A program made the translations under genes and the position numbers. 8,616 nucleotides of DNA, from positions 1-8,616 of the forward strand of contig JAJZKS010000065.1 of the NCBI GenBank assembly GCA_021850835.1, in the 5' to 3' direction. How positions within the stretch are numbered: the stretch's first letter is position 1; every line of letters begins with the position of its first letter. Shown here piece after piece: positions 1-5,958 of this stretch. This DNA comes from Thermoplasmata archaeon. Its GTDB lineage: Archaea; Thermoplasmatota; Thermoplasmata; Thermoplasmatales; Thermoplasmataceae. A model generated the notes under the pieces. That model did no database searches and was not told the DNA's origin. It saw only the letters and a list, made by a program, of their open reading frames with translations.

Positions 1-141
1 CGGGTTGACAGGGTAAATTTTTCCCTCAAATCCCTGGCTTACCAGGTTCTCCAGCACGGCATTTCCTATCTTTGACCTGTCAGGAGAAGCGCCAATAACA
101 GCAACCGCATTTGGACTAAGTAGTTTATTAAACTGCTTCAA
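1..141 (-). CDS. ADP-forming acyl-CoA (acetyl-CoA) synthetase, N-terminal fragment of CoA-binding domain (partial)
   Basis: Only the first 47 codons are inside the window; the rest lies beyond base 1. The translation contains AVAVIGASPDRSKIGNAV at residues 12-29, followed by LENLVSQGFEGKIYPVNP. This is the hallmark start of the CoA-binding Rossmann domain of NDP-forming acyl-CoA synthetases (succinyl-CoA synthetase alpha-like). Known family members convert acetyl-CoA or another acyl-CoA plus ADP and phosphate to the acid, CoA and ATP, the main archaeal route from acetyl-CoA to acetate. The frame is closed upstream by a TAA at about 153-155, and between that stop and the Rossmann motif there is no ATG or GTG. 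TTG at 141 is therefore the likely start, and it sits about 28 nt from a TATA-like element at 165-173, consistent with a leaderless message. Whether this is a separate alpha subunit or a fused alpha-beta protein cannot be seen, nor can its acyl specificity. Confidence 0.87.
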   Translation of the reverse strand, partial: MKQFNKLLSPNAVAVIGASPDRSKIGNAVLENLVSQGFEGKIYPVNP

Positions 142-164
142 TAATAATTCCAGTGTTTATGGAT

Positions 165-173
165 GTATTAAGG
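165..173 (-). promoter_or_regulatory. TATA-like element for the acyl-CoA synthetase gene
   Basis: On the minus strand the bases read CCTTAATAC. The centre is about 28 nt before the TTG at 141, the spacing expected between an archaeal TATA box and the transcription start, so the message would begin at or next to the start codon. It lies in the 102-bp gap after the kinase stop, suggesting this gene can be transcribed separately. The match to a consensus box is only fair. Confidence 0.42.
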
Positions 174-243
174 CAATACCTAACATTTTCAGAAGTGGGT
201 TGCAGTGCATAATGTGGGACAGTCACCCATTGGATGGCAAAAT

Positions 244-1278
244 TTAATGGATGTAGGGTGATTCACCAGACTGGAAGACCCTGGTCCCGTGCCTGTCAAA
301 CGAGACTCTGACGACAAAGCTTGAGGAATCCATGAGGGATTTCTGGAGCTGCTGGACCATGTCATGCTTGCTGATGACCAGAAGGAACCCGTCTGAACCG
401 CCGCCCATAAGCTTGGCCGCATCCGCGCCGTTCTCCATTGCAAATGATACGAGAGAATCGATCTTTTCATTGGATACTTTCTTTCCAAGCTTTTTCTTGA
501 GGCTCCAACCTGTATTCACGGCCGAGGTGAATGACTGAAAGTCTCCAGAAACCACGGAATCCATCATTTCGTTGGCAAGCCTCTTCATGACCTTCAGGTT
601 GGAAACGATGTCGCTGTCGCCCTGCTGTGACTTCTCAACCTGTTCCCGGAGAACCGAAGTGCTTTCCCTGGTGTTTCCGGTATAGACTAGAAGGGTTCTT
701 TTCTCCAGTTCCATCATGAAGCTGGAGTATTTTGAAAGGTCTGTTGACTTGTCCTCTGATTGCCCAAACTCCATGTACTTGAAATTTCCAAGGCTTACTG
801 CATAAGGATCCTGTTTTCCCAGGGTAACGCCAAAGTAGTCATGCTCAAGGCTGAACGCCTCCTTTGCAAGGTCCCATGGATCTACCGTTTTACCCTCTAT
901 GAGATAAATCAACTTCAGGAGGGCTGTGGTGAGGGCACTGGATGATCCAAGCCCGGAACCCGGAGGGACTCCGCTGTTGATGACAATCCTCCCCTTTGAT
1001 ATCCCGCGGCTCTCAAGAAGCCTGGACATCTTGTTGAGGACTTCATTGTCGCTGTTGTCCTTTCCTATGAGTACGCTTTTGAGGAAATCCCTTGAGGAAA
1101 TCTCAAGGTCATAATCATCCTGCGTGTAAATTACAGTAACGCCACGGTCTATTGCGGTGTTGATCACCGCGCCTCCGTATGTGTCGCAGAACGGCGATAT
1201 GTCTGTCCCCCCGCCTCCGAAACTTATCCTGAACGGGCTGTAGGCTGCGTACCTCTTTCCGGCCATTGCATGTGGCAT
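244..1278 (-). CDS. GHMP-family kinase, D-glycero-D-manno-heptose 7-phosphate kinase-like
   Basis: A 344-residue sugar kinase of the GHMP superfamily, close to the usual length of about 340. Motif 1 is SPFRISFGGGGTDISPF (residues 14-30) with YGGAVINTAIDRG following. Motif 2, the phosphate-binding loop, is VPPGSGLGSSSAL (104-116). Motif 3 is KLMGGGSDGFLLV (289-301). HDYFGVTLGKQDPYA (146-160), KYMEFG and the block VYTGNTRES (198-206) are, by recollection, the signature of HddA-type heptose-7-phosphate kinases rather than of mevalonate or homoserine kinases. HddA uses ATP to phosphorylate C1 of the heptose phosphate on the way to nucleotide-activated heptose for surface glycans. No other heptose or glycosylation gene is in the window, so the substrate remains unproven; another sugar phosphate is possible. 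I chose ATG 1278 because a TATA-like box lies about 30 nt upstream; ATG 1266 (MAGKRY) is an alternative. The frame is open as far as 1389, but that extension would run into the divergent ppa gene. Confidence 0.9.
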   Translation of the reverse strand: MPHAMAGKRYAAYSPFRISFGGGGTDISPFCDTYGGAVINTAIDRGVTVIYTQDDYDLEISSRDFLKSVLIGKDNSDNEVLNKMSRLLESRGISKGRIVINSGVPPGSGLGSSSALTTALLKLIYLIEGKTVDPWDLAKEAFSLEHDYFGVTLGKQDPYAVSLGNFKYMEFGQSEDKSTDLSKYSSFMMELEKRTLLVYTGNTRESTSVLREQVEKSQQGDSDIVSNLKVMKRLANEMMDSVVSGDFQSFTSAVNTGWSLKKKLGKKVSNEKIDSLVSFAMENGADAAKLMGGGSDGFLLVISKHDMVQQLQKSLMDSSSFVVRVSFDRHGTRVFQSGESPYIH

Positions 1279-1305
1279 ATGACCAGCTATTTCATAAACT
1301 TCCCC

Positions 1306-1313
1306 TATAAACT
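1306..1313 (-). promoter_or_regulatory. TATA-like element for the GHMP kinase gene
   Basis: The minus strand reads AGTTTATA just ahead of AGGGGAAG. The box centre is about 27-31 nt upstream of ATG 1278, so transcription would start only a few bases before that ATG, giving an almost leaderless message. This spacing was used to prefer 1278 over the longer open frame. The element lies in the 80-bp divergent interval 1279-1358 shared with ppa. Confidence 0.5.
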
Positions 1314-1330
1314 TATTGTGAAAATAACGG

Positions 1331-1338
1331 ATATATAT
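1331..1338 (+). promoter_or_regulatory. TATA box for ppa
   Basis: ATATATAT at 1331-1338 is centred about 25 nt before ATG 1359. That is the standard archaeal TATA-to-start distance, which predicts a leaderless transcript beginning at the ATG. No Shine-Dalgarno-like sequence is evident before 1359, which fits. The box also rules against the upstream in-frame ATG at 1341, which would lie upstream of the predicted transcription start. Confidence 0.6.
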
Positions 1339-1358
1339 GCTTGAAGCATGATGAATCA

Positions 1359-1898
1359 ATGGAAAAGAACAACAGCTACTGGCATGCATTACCGGCTGGA
1401 CCTAACCCCCCTGAACATCTCTATGTCATAATTGAGACTCCGAGGGGCAGCAAAAACAAGTTCGAGATATCAAAGAAGTTTCCCGGTGTGGTACTTGACA
1501 GGGTCCTCCACTCATCTGTCATGTATCCCATAGAGTATGGGGCAGTCGCACAGACGCTTTATGCCGACGGTGACCCGCTGGACGCGATGGTGCTCACAAG
1601 CGAGCCGACGTATCCTGGAATAGTCATCGAGGCAAGGCCTGTTGGCGTAATGAAGATGATGGACCAGGGGGATAAGGACAACAAGATTCTCATGGTTGCA
1701 GAGGGCGATCCGAGGTTCAAGCACATAAAGACATACAAGGACCTTCCAGAGCACACGCTCAAGGAAATTGCAAACTTTTTCCAGACATACAAGATCCTGG
1801 AGAACAAGAAGACAGAGGTTCTTGGGTGGGAAGATGGGGATTTCGCGATAAAGGAAATCAAGGAATCCATGGAAGCATACAAAAAACAGTTCCCGTAA
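1359..1898 (+). CDS. ppa: Inorganic pyrophosphatase, family I (soluble, Mg-dependent)
   Basis: A 179-residue soluble enzyme that hydrolyses pyrophosphate to two phosphates in the cytoplasm and so pulls biosynthetic reactions forward. The family signature DGDPLD (residues 70-75) supplies the three metal-binding aspartates D70, D72 and D75. The second acidic cluster is MMDQGDKDNK, with D102, D107 and K109 matching the D97, D102 and K104 positions of the E. coli enzyme. E26, K34, E36 and Y60 fit the remaining active-site positions. The length and the opening (GPNPPEHLYVIIETPRGS) agree with archaeal family I enzymes and, from memory, closely with Thermoplasma. The start at 1359 is preferred to the in-frame ATG at 1341 because of the TATA box at 1331-1338. 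A small gene follows after 5 nt, so the two are probably cotranscribed. Confidence 0.97.
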   Translation: MEKNNSYWHALPAGPNPPEHLYVIIETPRGSKNKFEISKKFPGVVLDRVLHSSVMYPIEYGAVAQTLYADGDPLDAMVLTSEPTYPGIVIEARPVGVMKMMDQGDKDNKILMVAEGDPRFKHIKTYKDLPEHTLKEIANFFQTYKILENKKTEVLGWEDGDFAIKEIKESMEAYKKQFP

Positions 1899-1903
1899 TA
1901 AGT

Positions 1904-2233
1904 ATGGAAAACAGCACTACAATACCTGTGGGGAAAGGAAGGGTAACAATCGACCGATCCCTCAGGGAATTTGCAGAGAAGGGGTATTACATCATCATCA
2001 GAATGGAGACCATTGCAGGCCCATGCAATGATGTTGATTGCGAAAGGATACCCGTGGGCATTGTTGAAACCACGCAGAGGCCTGACCCCTCATTCAAGGT
2101 TTTTGCCGGAGACGGTTATTTCCTTGCAATTGACCCCCCAGTACAGATGTACATCGACAGGGACAGGTTATCAGTCACATTGAAAAAGAGCCCCCTGGGC
2201 AAACTCGTTGCAAAGGGCCTGATTTTTTCTTAG
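1904..2233 (+). CDS. Hypothetical small protein with CX4C motif, cotranscribed with ppa
   Basis: A 109-residue protein that I do not recognise by family. It begins 5 nt after the ppa stop, has no obvious ribosome binding site of its own and probably depends on translational coupling. No signal peptide or membrane helix is apparent. The predicted fold looks like a helix (around 17-26) followed by several beta strands: YYIIIRMETI at 28-37, then GPCNDVDCER with cysteines C41 and C46, a VGIVET strand, FKVFAGDGYFLAI, and QMYIDRDRLSV, ending in GKLVAKGLIFS. The order of elements (helix, strand, first Cys after a glycine, a late YID strand) loosely recalls HesB/IscA iron-sulfur carrier proteins, but the C-terminal CGC pair of that family is absent. 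This resemblance is only an inference. The longer open frame back to 1826 overlaps ppa and is not favoured. Confidence 0.75.
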   Translation: MENSTTIPVGKGRVTIDRSLREFAEKGYYIIIRMETIAGPCNDVDCERIPVGIVETTQRPDPSFKVFAGDGYFLAIDPPVQMYIDRDRLSVTLKKSPLGKLVAKGLIFS

Positions 2234-2236
2234 GCC
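2216..2236 (+). terminator. Possible terminator hairpin at the end of the ppa operon
   Basis: GGCCTGA (2216-2222) can pair with TTAGGCC (2230-2236), with one G-T wobble, around a loop holding six Ts (2223-2228). The hairpin spans the TAG stop codon of the small gene at 2231-2233. A T-rich stretch at the end of an archaeal gene can act as a terminator; here the Ts are in the loop rather than after the stem, so the assignment is tentative. Confidence 0.35.
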
Positions 2237-2276
2237 ACAAGGCTGATTTCTTCGCCAGTAATTGCTTCTGCCAATG

Positions 2277-2284
2277 TTTTTAAG
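2277..2284 (+). promoter_or_regulatory. TATA-like element upstream of the MFS transporter gene
   Basis: TTTTTAAG in the 128-bp gap after the small ppa-linked gene is a candidate box. It predicts a transcription start near 2305, leaving a leader of about 55 nt before the GTG at 2362. The rest of the gap (2237-2361) shows no other clear signal apart from GGGAG at 2348-2352. Confidence 0.38.
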
Positions 2285-2361
2285 GGTATCTGCGGTACCC
2301 CATCACGCCATCTGAAACAATACGGAATAGGTTCCAGCTAGGGAACAGGGAGCTATGGGCA

Positions 2362-3561
2362 GTGAGTGCCGCATCTGGCATCCGGTCCATAGGCTTCGGC
2401 GCCACCTGGCCCTACATGGCTATATTTCTCAACCAGACCCTTGGCGTGCCGGTGTACTTTGTGGGCATAATTTTCACACTTGGCTCCATGGTATCAATAC
2501 TGTTCAGCATTGTTGGCGGTGCCCTTGCAGATCTAATAGGAAGGAAGAAGGTACTTCTCATCGGAAGCATTATTTCAGGACTTCTGTTCCTGTCCGTTGC
2601 CCTTCTTCTTAAGGAAGCATCTCCAACCTATCTGATCGTTACTGTTTTCATATTCACTTCAGCAGGAGGCTCGCTTATATTCCCCTCAGCAAATGCACTG
2701 GTCGCTGATGTCACGACCCCTGCTGAGAGGACGAACGGTTATGTTGTTTACAGGATCTTGTCGAATCTGGGATGGGCAATAGGCCCTCTGAGCGGTGCTT
2801 TCATCTATGATGCGGGGATATTCTGGATCTTCATTCTAATAACTGCCTGCAGCATTATCCAGGGGCTCATGGTCCTGTTCATGGTAAAGGACAGGTGGAA
2901 GGAAAGGAGCAAGAAGGAGAGCCTCACAAAAACACACAGGATCAGCATCCTTTCATTCGACCGGTTCCTCATCGTCTTCACAGTGGGAACTTTCTTCCTG
3001 ACTCTCGTCTCCTCACAGTTTTCAGTTACTCTTCCTGTTTACATAAAAGGCAGTTCAGCAATTCCAACAAGTTACATCGGATTCATCTATGCTGTGAACG
3101 GAGTCGTGGTTGTCGTGGGCCAGTATCCAATCACAAACCTCATGAAACGGTATCCGGAAATTGCCTCAATGATTCTTGGAACAGCCTTCTATGCCATTGG
3201 TTACTTTCTCGTGGGATTCTCTTCCAGCCTGTTCGACCTAATGGGCGACATGCTCATAATAACAATTGGGGAAAACCTTGTATCGCCTGTTATGAACAGC
3301 ATCGTTTCCAAGATAGCACCAAGGGACAAACTGGCCAGATATCTTGGGTTCATGGGAATGATGAACTCTTCAGGAAGGGCATTCGGCCCATCGGTTGGTA
3401 CGTTCCTTATTTCTCTCTATGCGTTCAACGGCCTCAGGCTGTGGTCAACAATGGATATATTTGGCATTGTTGGAATCGCGATGTTTCTTGCCTTCTCCCG
3501 GATGGTTTCAAGGAAAGTGGCTCCTGAAATCAGCATGGATGCAGTGGATCAGAAAGCCTGA
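2362..3561 (+). CDS. Major facilitator superfamily (MFS) transporter, 12 TM, DHA1-like
   Basis: A 399-residue very hydrophobic protein with about 12 predicted membrane helices in two halves and a basic central loop (KDRWKERSKKESLTK, about residues 175-190). MFS motif A, GALADLIGRKK, sits between helices 2 and 3 (residues 53-63). Helix 4-5 carries YRILSNLGWAIGPLSG, the R-x3-N-x-G-x3-GP pattern of drug:proton antiporter-like members. The second half has an echo of it (MMNSSGRAFGPSVG) and a degenerate motif A. The substrate cannot be told; secondary active export or uptake at the membrane is the expected role. The start is GTG at 2362, with GGGAG at 2348-2352 as the ribosome binding site (9-nt spacer). 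The frame stays open upstream to 2284 but has no ATG, GTG or TTG there, and the ATG at 2355 is in another frame. The last 13 bp overlap the end of the convergent prenyltransferase gene. Confidence 0.93.
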   Translation: MSAASGIRSIGFGATWPYMAIFLNQTLGVPVYFVGIIFTLGSMVSILFSIVGGALADLIGRKKVLLIGSIISGLLFLSVALLLKEASPTYLIVTVFIFTSAGGSLIFPSANALVADVTTPAERTNGYVVYRILSNLGWAIGPLSGAFIYDAGIFWIFILITACSIIQGLMVLFMVKDRWKERSKKESLTKTHRISILSFDRFLIVFTVGTFFLTLVSSQFSVTLPVYIKGSSAIPTSYIGFIYAVNGVVVVVGQYPITNLMKRYPEIASMILGTAFYAIGYFLVGFSSSLFDLMGDMLIITIGENLVSPVMNSIVSKIAPRDKLARYLGFMGMMNSSGRAFGPSVGTFLISLYAFNGLRLWSTMDIFGIVGIAMFLAFSRMVSRKVAPEISMDAVDQKA

Positions 3562-4406
3562 GAGCCTACCGAAAGGAGTACCCCAATGAGGAAAATGAAA
3601 CCGATGAATGTGTTGGAGTTCTGGAATGATACCTTGATGCTTCTGGGGTCATCCGGGTTTACGATATAATGCTGGTAGAAGATCAGGATTGATATTGGTA
3701 TTAAAGACAGGAAGTAAAATACGGACTTAAGGTAGAAGCCCAGTATGAGAAAGAATGTAAAGGTAAGCGCGTGGACCAGGTTGGAAAGGAGCAAGCCCCT
3801 CTTTATTCCGAAGTCTGTCATTACAGTTCTCAGACCTAGGGTCCTGTCATGTTCCATGTCAGGAATAGTATAGATCATGTCAAAGCCTGCAATCCATAGC
3901 GATGATGCAAGGAATATCAGGTAAAGTGGCCAGGCGTGAGGGAACGCGGGTGTGATTGCAAGGTATCCTGCGAGCACGCCAACTCCTATGGTAAGGCCCA
4001 TGTAAATGTGCCTCCACGGGGTTATCCTCTTAAGGAAAGGATCTGTGACAAACAGGAACAGGACTATGGGTGAAAGCAGGAACACGAACGAGTTGAGCAG
4101 GTAGGCTGATATTTCAAATATGGACCCAAACACTAGGGTCAGGGTGACTGCTGTGCTGACCTTCATCCTGCCCGTGACGAGTAACCATTCCTTTTTCCTC
4201 GGGTTCAACCTGTCAAATTTAAGGCCCTCAATCCTGTTCACCGACATTGCAGTTGCCCTTGCAAAGGTAGTTGCCACCAGAATGAGAAGAAGCTTGAGGT
4301 AATCGTAATGCCCGGCTGAAGCAAGAACGGCTCCGCTGAATACAAAGGGCAGATCAAAAACGGTATGTTCTAGCTTGATGTAATCTACAATTTCCTTCAG
4401 TTTCAT
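3549..4406 (-). CDS. ubiA: UbiA-family prenyltransferase (probably quinone biosynthesis)
   Basis: A 285-residue integral membrane protein with eight or nine predicted helices. UbiA enzymes transfer a polyprenyl chain from its diphosphate to an aromatic acceptor in the membrane. The second aspartate-rich motif is intact: FDMIYTIPDMEHD, with D176, D183 and D187. The first motif is NRIEGLKFD (57-65), where the usual NxxxDxxxD has Gly61 in place of the first Asp; D65 and the following NPR are kept, but the usual Arg-Pro after it is replaced (KKEWLLVTG). The start at 4406 is chosen because its ATG overlaps the TGA of the UbiD gene (ATGA), a typical coupled arrangement, with purine-rich GGAGAG about 10-15 nt upstream; an in-frame ATG at 4424 would add six residues. 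Pairing with UbiD suggests the two enzymes act in one quinone pathway, probably menaquinone. The symbol is at family level only. Confidence 0.92.
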   Translation of the reverse strand: MKLKEIVDYIKLEHTVFDLPFVFSGAVLASAGHYDYLKLLLILVATTFARATAMSVNRIEGLKFDRLNPRKKEWLLVTGRMKVSTAVTLTLVFGSIFEISAYLLNSFVFLLSPIVLFLFVTDPFLKRITPWRHIYMGLTIGVGVLAGYLAITPAFPHAWPLYLIFLASSLWIAGFDMIYTIPDMEHDRTLGLRTVMTDFGIKRGLLLSNLVHALTFTFFLILGFYLKSVFYFLSLIPISILIFYQHYIVNPDDPRSIKVSFQNSNTFIGFIFLIGVLLSVGSQAF

Positions 4407-5842
4407 AGTCCGTACTCTCTCCATCTCTTGCTGACTGTTTCTTTAACTTCTTCTGGGACGTCCATTACTTCAGGCCAATTCCTGGTGAAGCCTTCAGCCT
4501 CGCCCTTTCTAGTTGCGTCAATACCCATTTTAGAACCGTAATTAAACTGTTGCGATGCATGGTCCAGGCTGTCTGTAACGGTGCCTGGAACTACAAATAC
4601 ATCCCTCTGCGGGTCAATTCTTGTGCTGAGAGCCCAGATGACCTGCTTCCTGTCATGGACATCTATGTCAGAATCAACCACCACTATGATCTTCGAAAAC
4701 ATGAGTTGCCCAAGGCCCCAGAGCGCAAACATGACTTTCTTTGCCTGGCCCGGGTATCTCTTCTTTATTGAAACAATTACCATGTTATGGAAAACGGCCT
4801 CTTCCATTGTATTCATGTCAACTATCTCAGGAATCTGGAACTTGATAATTGGGAGAAACATCCTTTCTATGGCTTTCCCGATGATAACGTCCTCATGCCA
4901 GAGTTTCCCAACAATGCTAGTTGGATAGATTGGGTTCTTCTTTTCAATTACTCTCTTCACATGGAAGACAGGAAACTGTTCTTCCAGTGAATAGTAGCCG
5001 GTGTGGTCGCCAAATGGGCCTTCAAGCCTTGTTTCGGACGGGTCCACATAGCCTTCCAGGACGATTTCAGCGTTCCTTGGGTACTGAAGGTCAACGGTCT
5101 GCCCCTGGGCAAGTTCCATCTTTTTCCTGGAAACCAGGCCTGCAAAGGAAAATTCATCAAGCCCGTTTGGAAGTGGAGCAACTGCTGAAAATATTGTGAG
5201 TGGATCAGTTCCAAGGACTACGGCCACATCCATGCGCCTCTTATTTTCTGCGTAGCCATGATAATGCTCTGCGCCACCTTTGTGGATCTGCCAGTGCATT
5301 CCCAGCGTCTCGTCATCGAATACCTGGAGCCTGTACATTCCAACGTTGCGATGTCCCGTAGTTGGGTCCCTGGATACAACAACGGGCAGAGTGATGAATT
5401 TTCCTGCATCTCCTGGCCAGGTCTTGCAGATGGGATATTTAGAAAGTTCTGGCTTGTCAATAACTGTGTGCGAGGAGCCCATGGAAGAGGAAACCTTTGG
5501 CTTGATGCCACCCAGCTCCTTCATCATCTGCAGCCCCTTGGAAATAAGTGAATCAGTATCGCTTGGTACCTGAACAAGCCCAAGGAGCCTGTTGCCAATG
5601 TCTTCAGGCTCATCCCCAAGGACCATCTTCATTCTTGCCCAGTCTGAGAAAAGGTTTCCAACTGCCCGGATATCCGACCCCTTGACGCTGTCAAAGAGAA
5701 GCGTCATCTTTTTCCCTATTCGCTGCTCCTCACTAAGTATGTGAGTCAGTTCCAGTTCAGGGTCTACCTGCACATTCACTTCCCTGAGCAGTGATTTGGA
5801 TCTAAGGGTGTCTAGGTACTCTCCAAGGTCAGCAAAAACCAT
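4403..5842 (-). CDS. ubiD: UbiD-family prenylated-FMN decarboxylase (probably menaquinone biosynthesis)
   Basis: A 479-residue soluble enzyme of normal family length. UbiD enzymes use prenylated FMN (made by UbiX) to decarboxylate aromatic or unsaturated acids. Visible features are RNVGMYRLQ (165-173) with N166 and R171 for the cofactor and metal site, HWQIHKGGAEHY (183-194), the block LEGPFGDHTGYY (273-284), and GIDATRKGEAEG (440-451) near the C-terminus. E274 and D279, with R171, are the likely catalytic Glu-Arg-Asp/Glu network. The start at 5842 follows a TATA-like box about 24 nt upstream and looks leaderless. The gene is first in a two-gene unit with the UbiA prenyltransferase, joined by a start-stop overlap. 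By analogy with UbiA/UbiD pairs (ubiquinone pathway, or the MqnP/MqnL steps of the futalosine menaquinone route), it probably removes the carboxylate of a quinone precursor. No UbiX is in the window. The symbol is at family level. Confidence 0.95.
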   Translation of the reverse strand: MVFADLGEYLDTLRSKSLLREVNVQVDPELELTHILSEEQRIGKKMTLLFDSVKGSDIRAVGNLFSDWARMKMVLGDEPEDIGNRLLGLVQVPSDTDSLISKGLQMMKELGGIKPKVSSSMGSSHTVIDKPELSKYPICKTWPGDAGKFITLPVVVSRDPTTGHRNVGMYRLQVFDDETLGMHWQIHKGGAEHYHGYAENKRRMDVAVVLGTDPLTIFSAVAPLPNGLDEFSFAGLVSRKKMELAQGQTVDLQYPRNAEIVLEGYVDPSETRLEGPFGDHTGYYSLEEQFPVFHVKRVIEKKNPIYPTSIVGKLWHEDVIIGKAIERMFLPIIKFQIPEIVDMNTMEEAVFHNMVIVSIKKRYPGQAKKVMFALWGLGQLMFSKIIVVVDSDIDVHDRKQVIWALSTRIDPQRDVFVVPGTVTDSLDHASQQFNYGSKMGIDATRKGEAEGFTRNWPEVMDVPEEVKETVSKRWREYGL

Positions 5843-5860
5843 GATGGGACCTCATTGCAA

Positions 5861-5870
5861 CTTTAAATAT
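5861..5870 (-). promoter_or_regulatory. TATA box for the ubiD-ubiA operon
   Basis: The minus strand reads ATATTTAAAG. The centre lies about 24 nt before the ATG at 5842, predicting a message that starts at or within a couple of bases of the ATG. This supports both the start codon and the view that ubiD-ubiA is its own transcription unit, separate from ppdK upstream. A second AT-rich box (CTTATATAG, 5891-5899) lies further up. Confidence 0.55.
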
Positions 5871-5895
5871 CATCTTTTGCGCTTATTCATCTATA

Positions 5896-5937
5896 TAAGA
5901 GAAAAAGTAGGGGCAGCAGACACCATCTGGAGCCCCT
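5896..5937 (-). terminator. Hairpin plus T-tract terminator after ppdK
   Basis: Read on the minus strand, AGGGGC (5937-5932) pairs with GCCCCT (5914-5909). Inside it CAGA (5929-5926) pairs with TCTG (5920-5917) across a small internal loop, leaving a five-base apical loop. The stem is followed by ACTTTTTCTCTT (5908-5897). It begins about 22 nt after the ppdK stop and lies before the ubiD promoter. The layout looks like an intrinsic terminator; in archaea the T-tract is the part known to matter most. Confidence 0.55.
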
Positions 5938-5958
5938 GGAATGAACTCTTTGCCGAAA

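Noticed and set aside
215..229. Small inverted repeat TGGG...CCCA after the kinase stop as a terminator
   Set aside because: Only four base pairs and no T-tract follows on the minus strand; too weak to call.
257..267. Short palindrome GGTGATTCACC
   Set aside because: It lies within the coding end of the kinase; five base pairs with a one-base centre is expected by chance.
1290..1298. Two-codon ATG-AAA-TAG upstream of the GHMP kinase (minus strand) as a possible leader peptide
   Set aside because: The predicted transcription start lies downstream of it, so it is probably not in the message; short ATG-stop pairs are common by chance.
2355..2612. ATG at 2355 as an alternative start in another frame at the MFS gene
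   Set aside because: That frame has no membrane segments or family motifs and ends at 2612, while the GTG frame holds MFS motif A and all the helices.
2895..3527. 210-codon open frame on the plus strand overlapping the MFS gene
   Set aside because: The MFS frame carries the conserved helices and motifs over the same bases; the alternate frame is Cys/His/Trp-rich without family features.
5889..5899. Strong TATA-like CTATATAAG readable on the plus strand as a promoter antisense to ppdK
   Set aside because: No plus-strand gene follows the predicted start near 5920, and the bases also fit the AT-rich flank of the ppdK terminator and ubiD promoter; there is no support for an antisense transcript.
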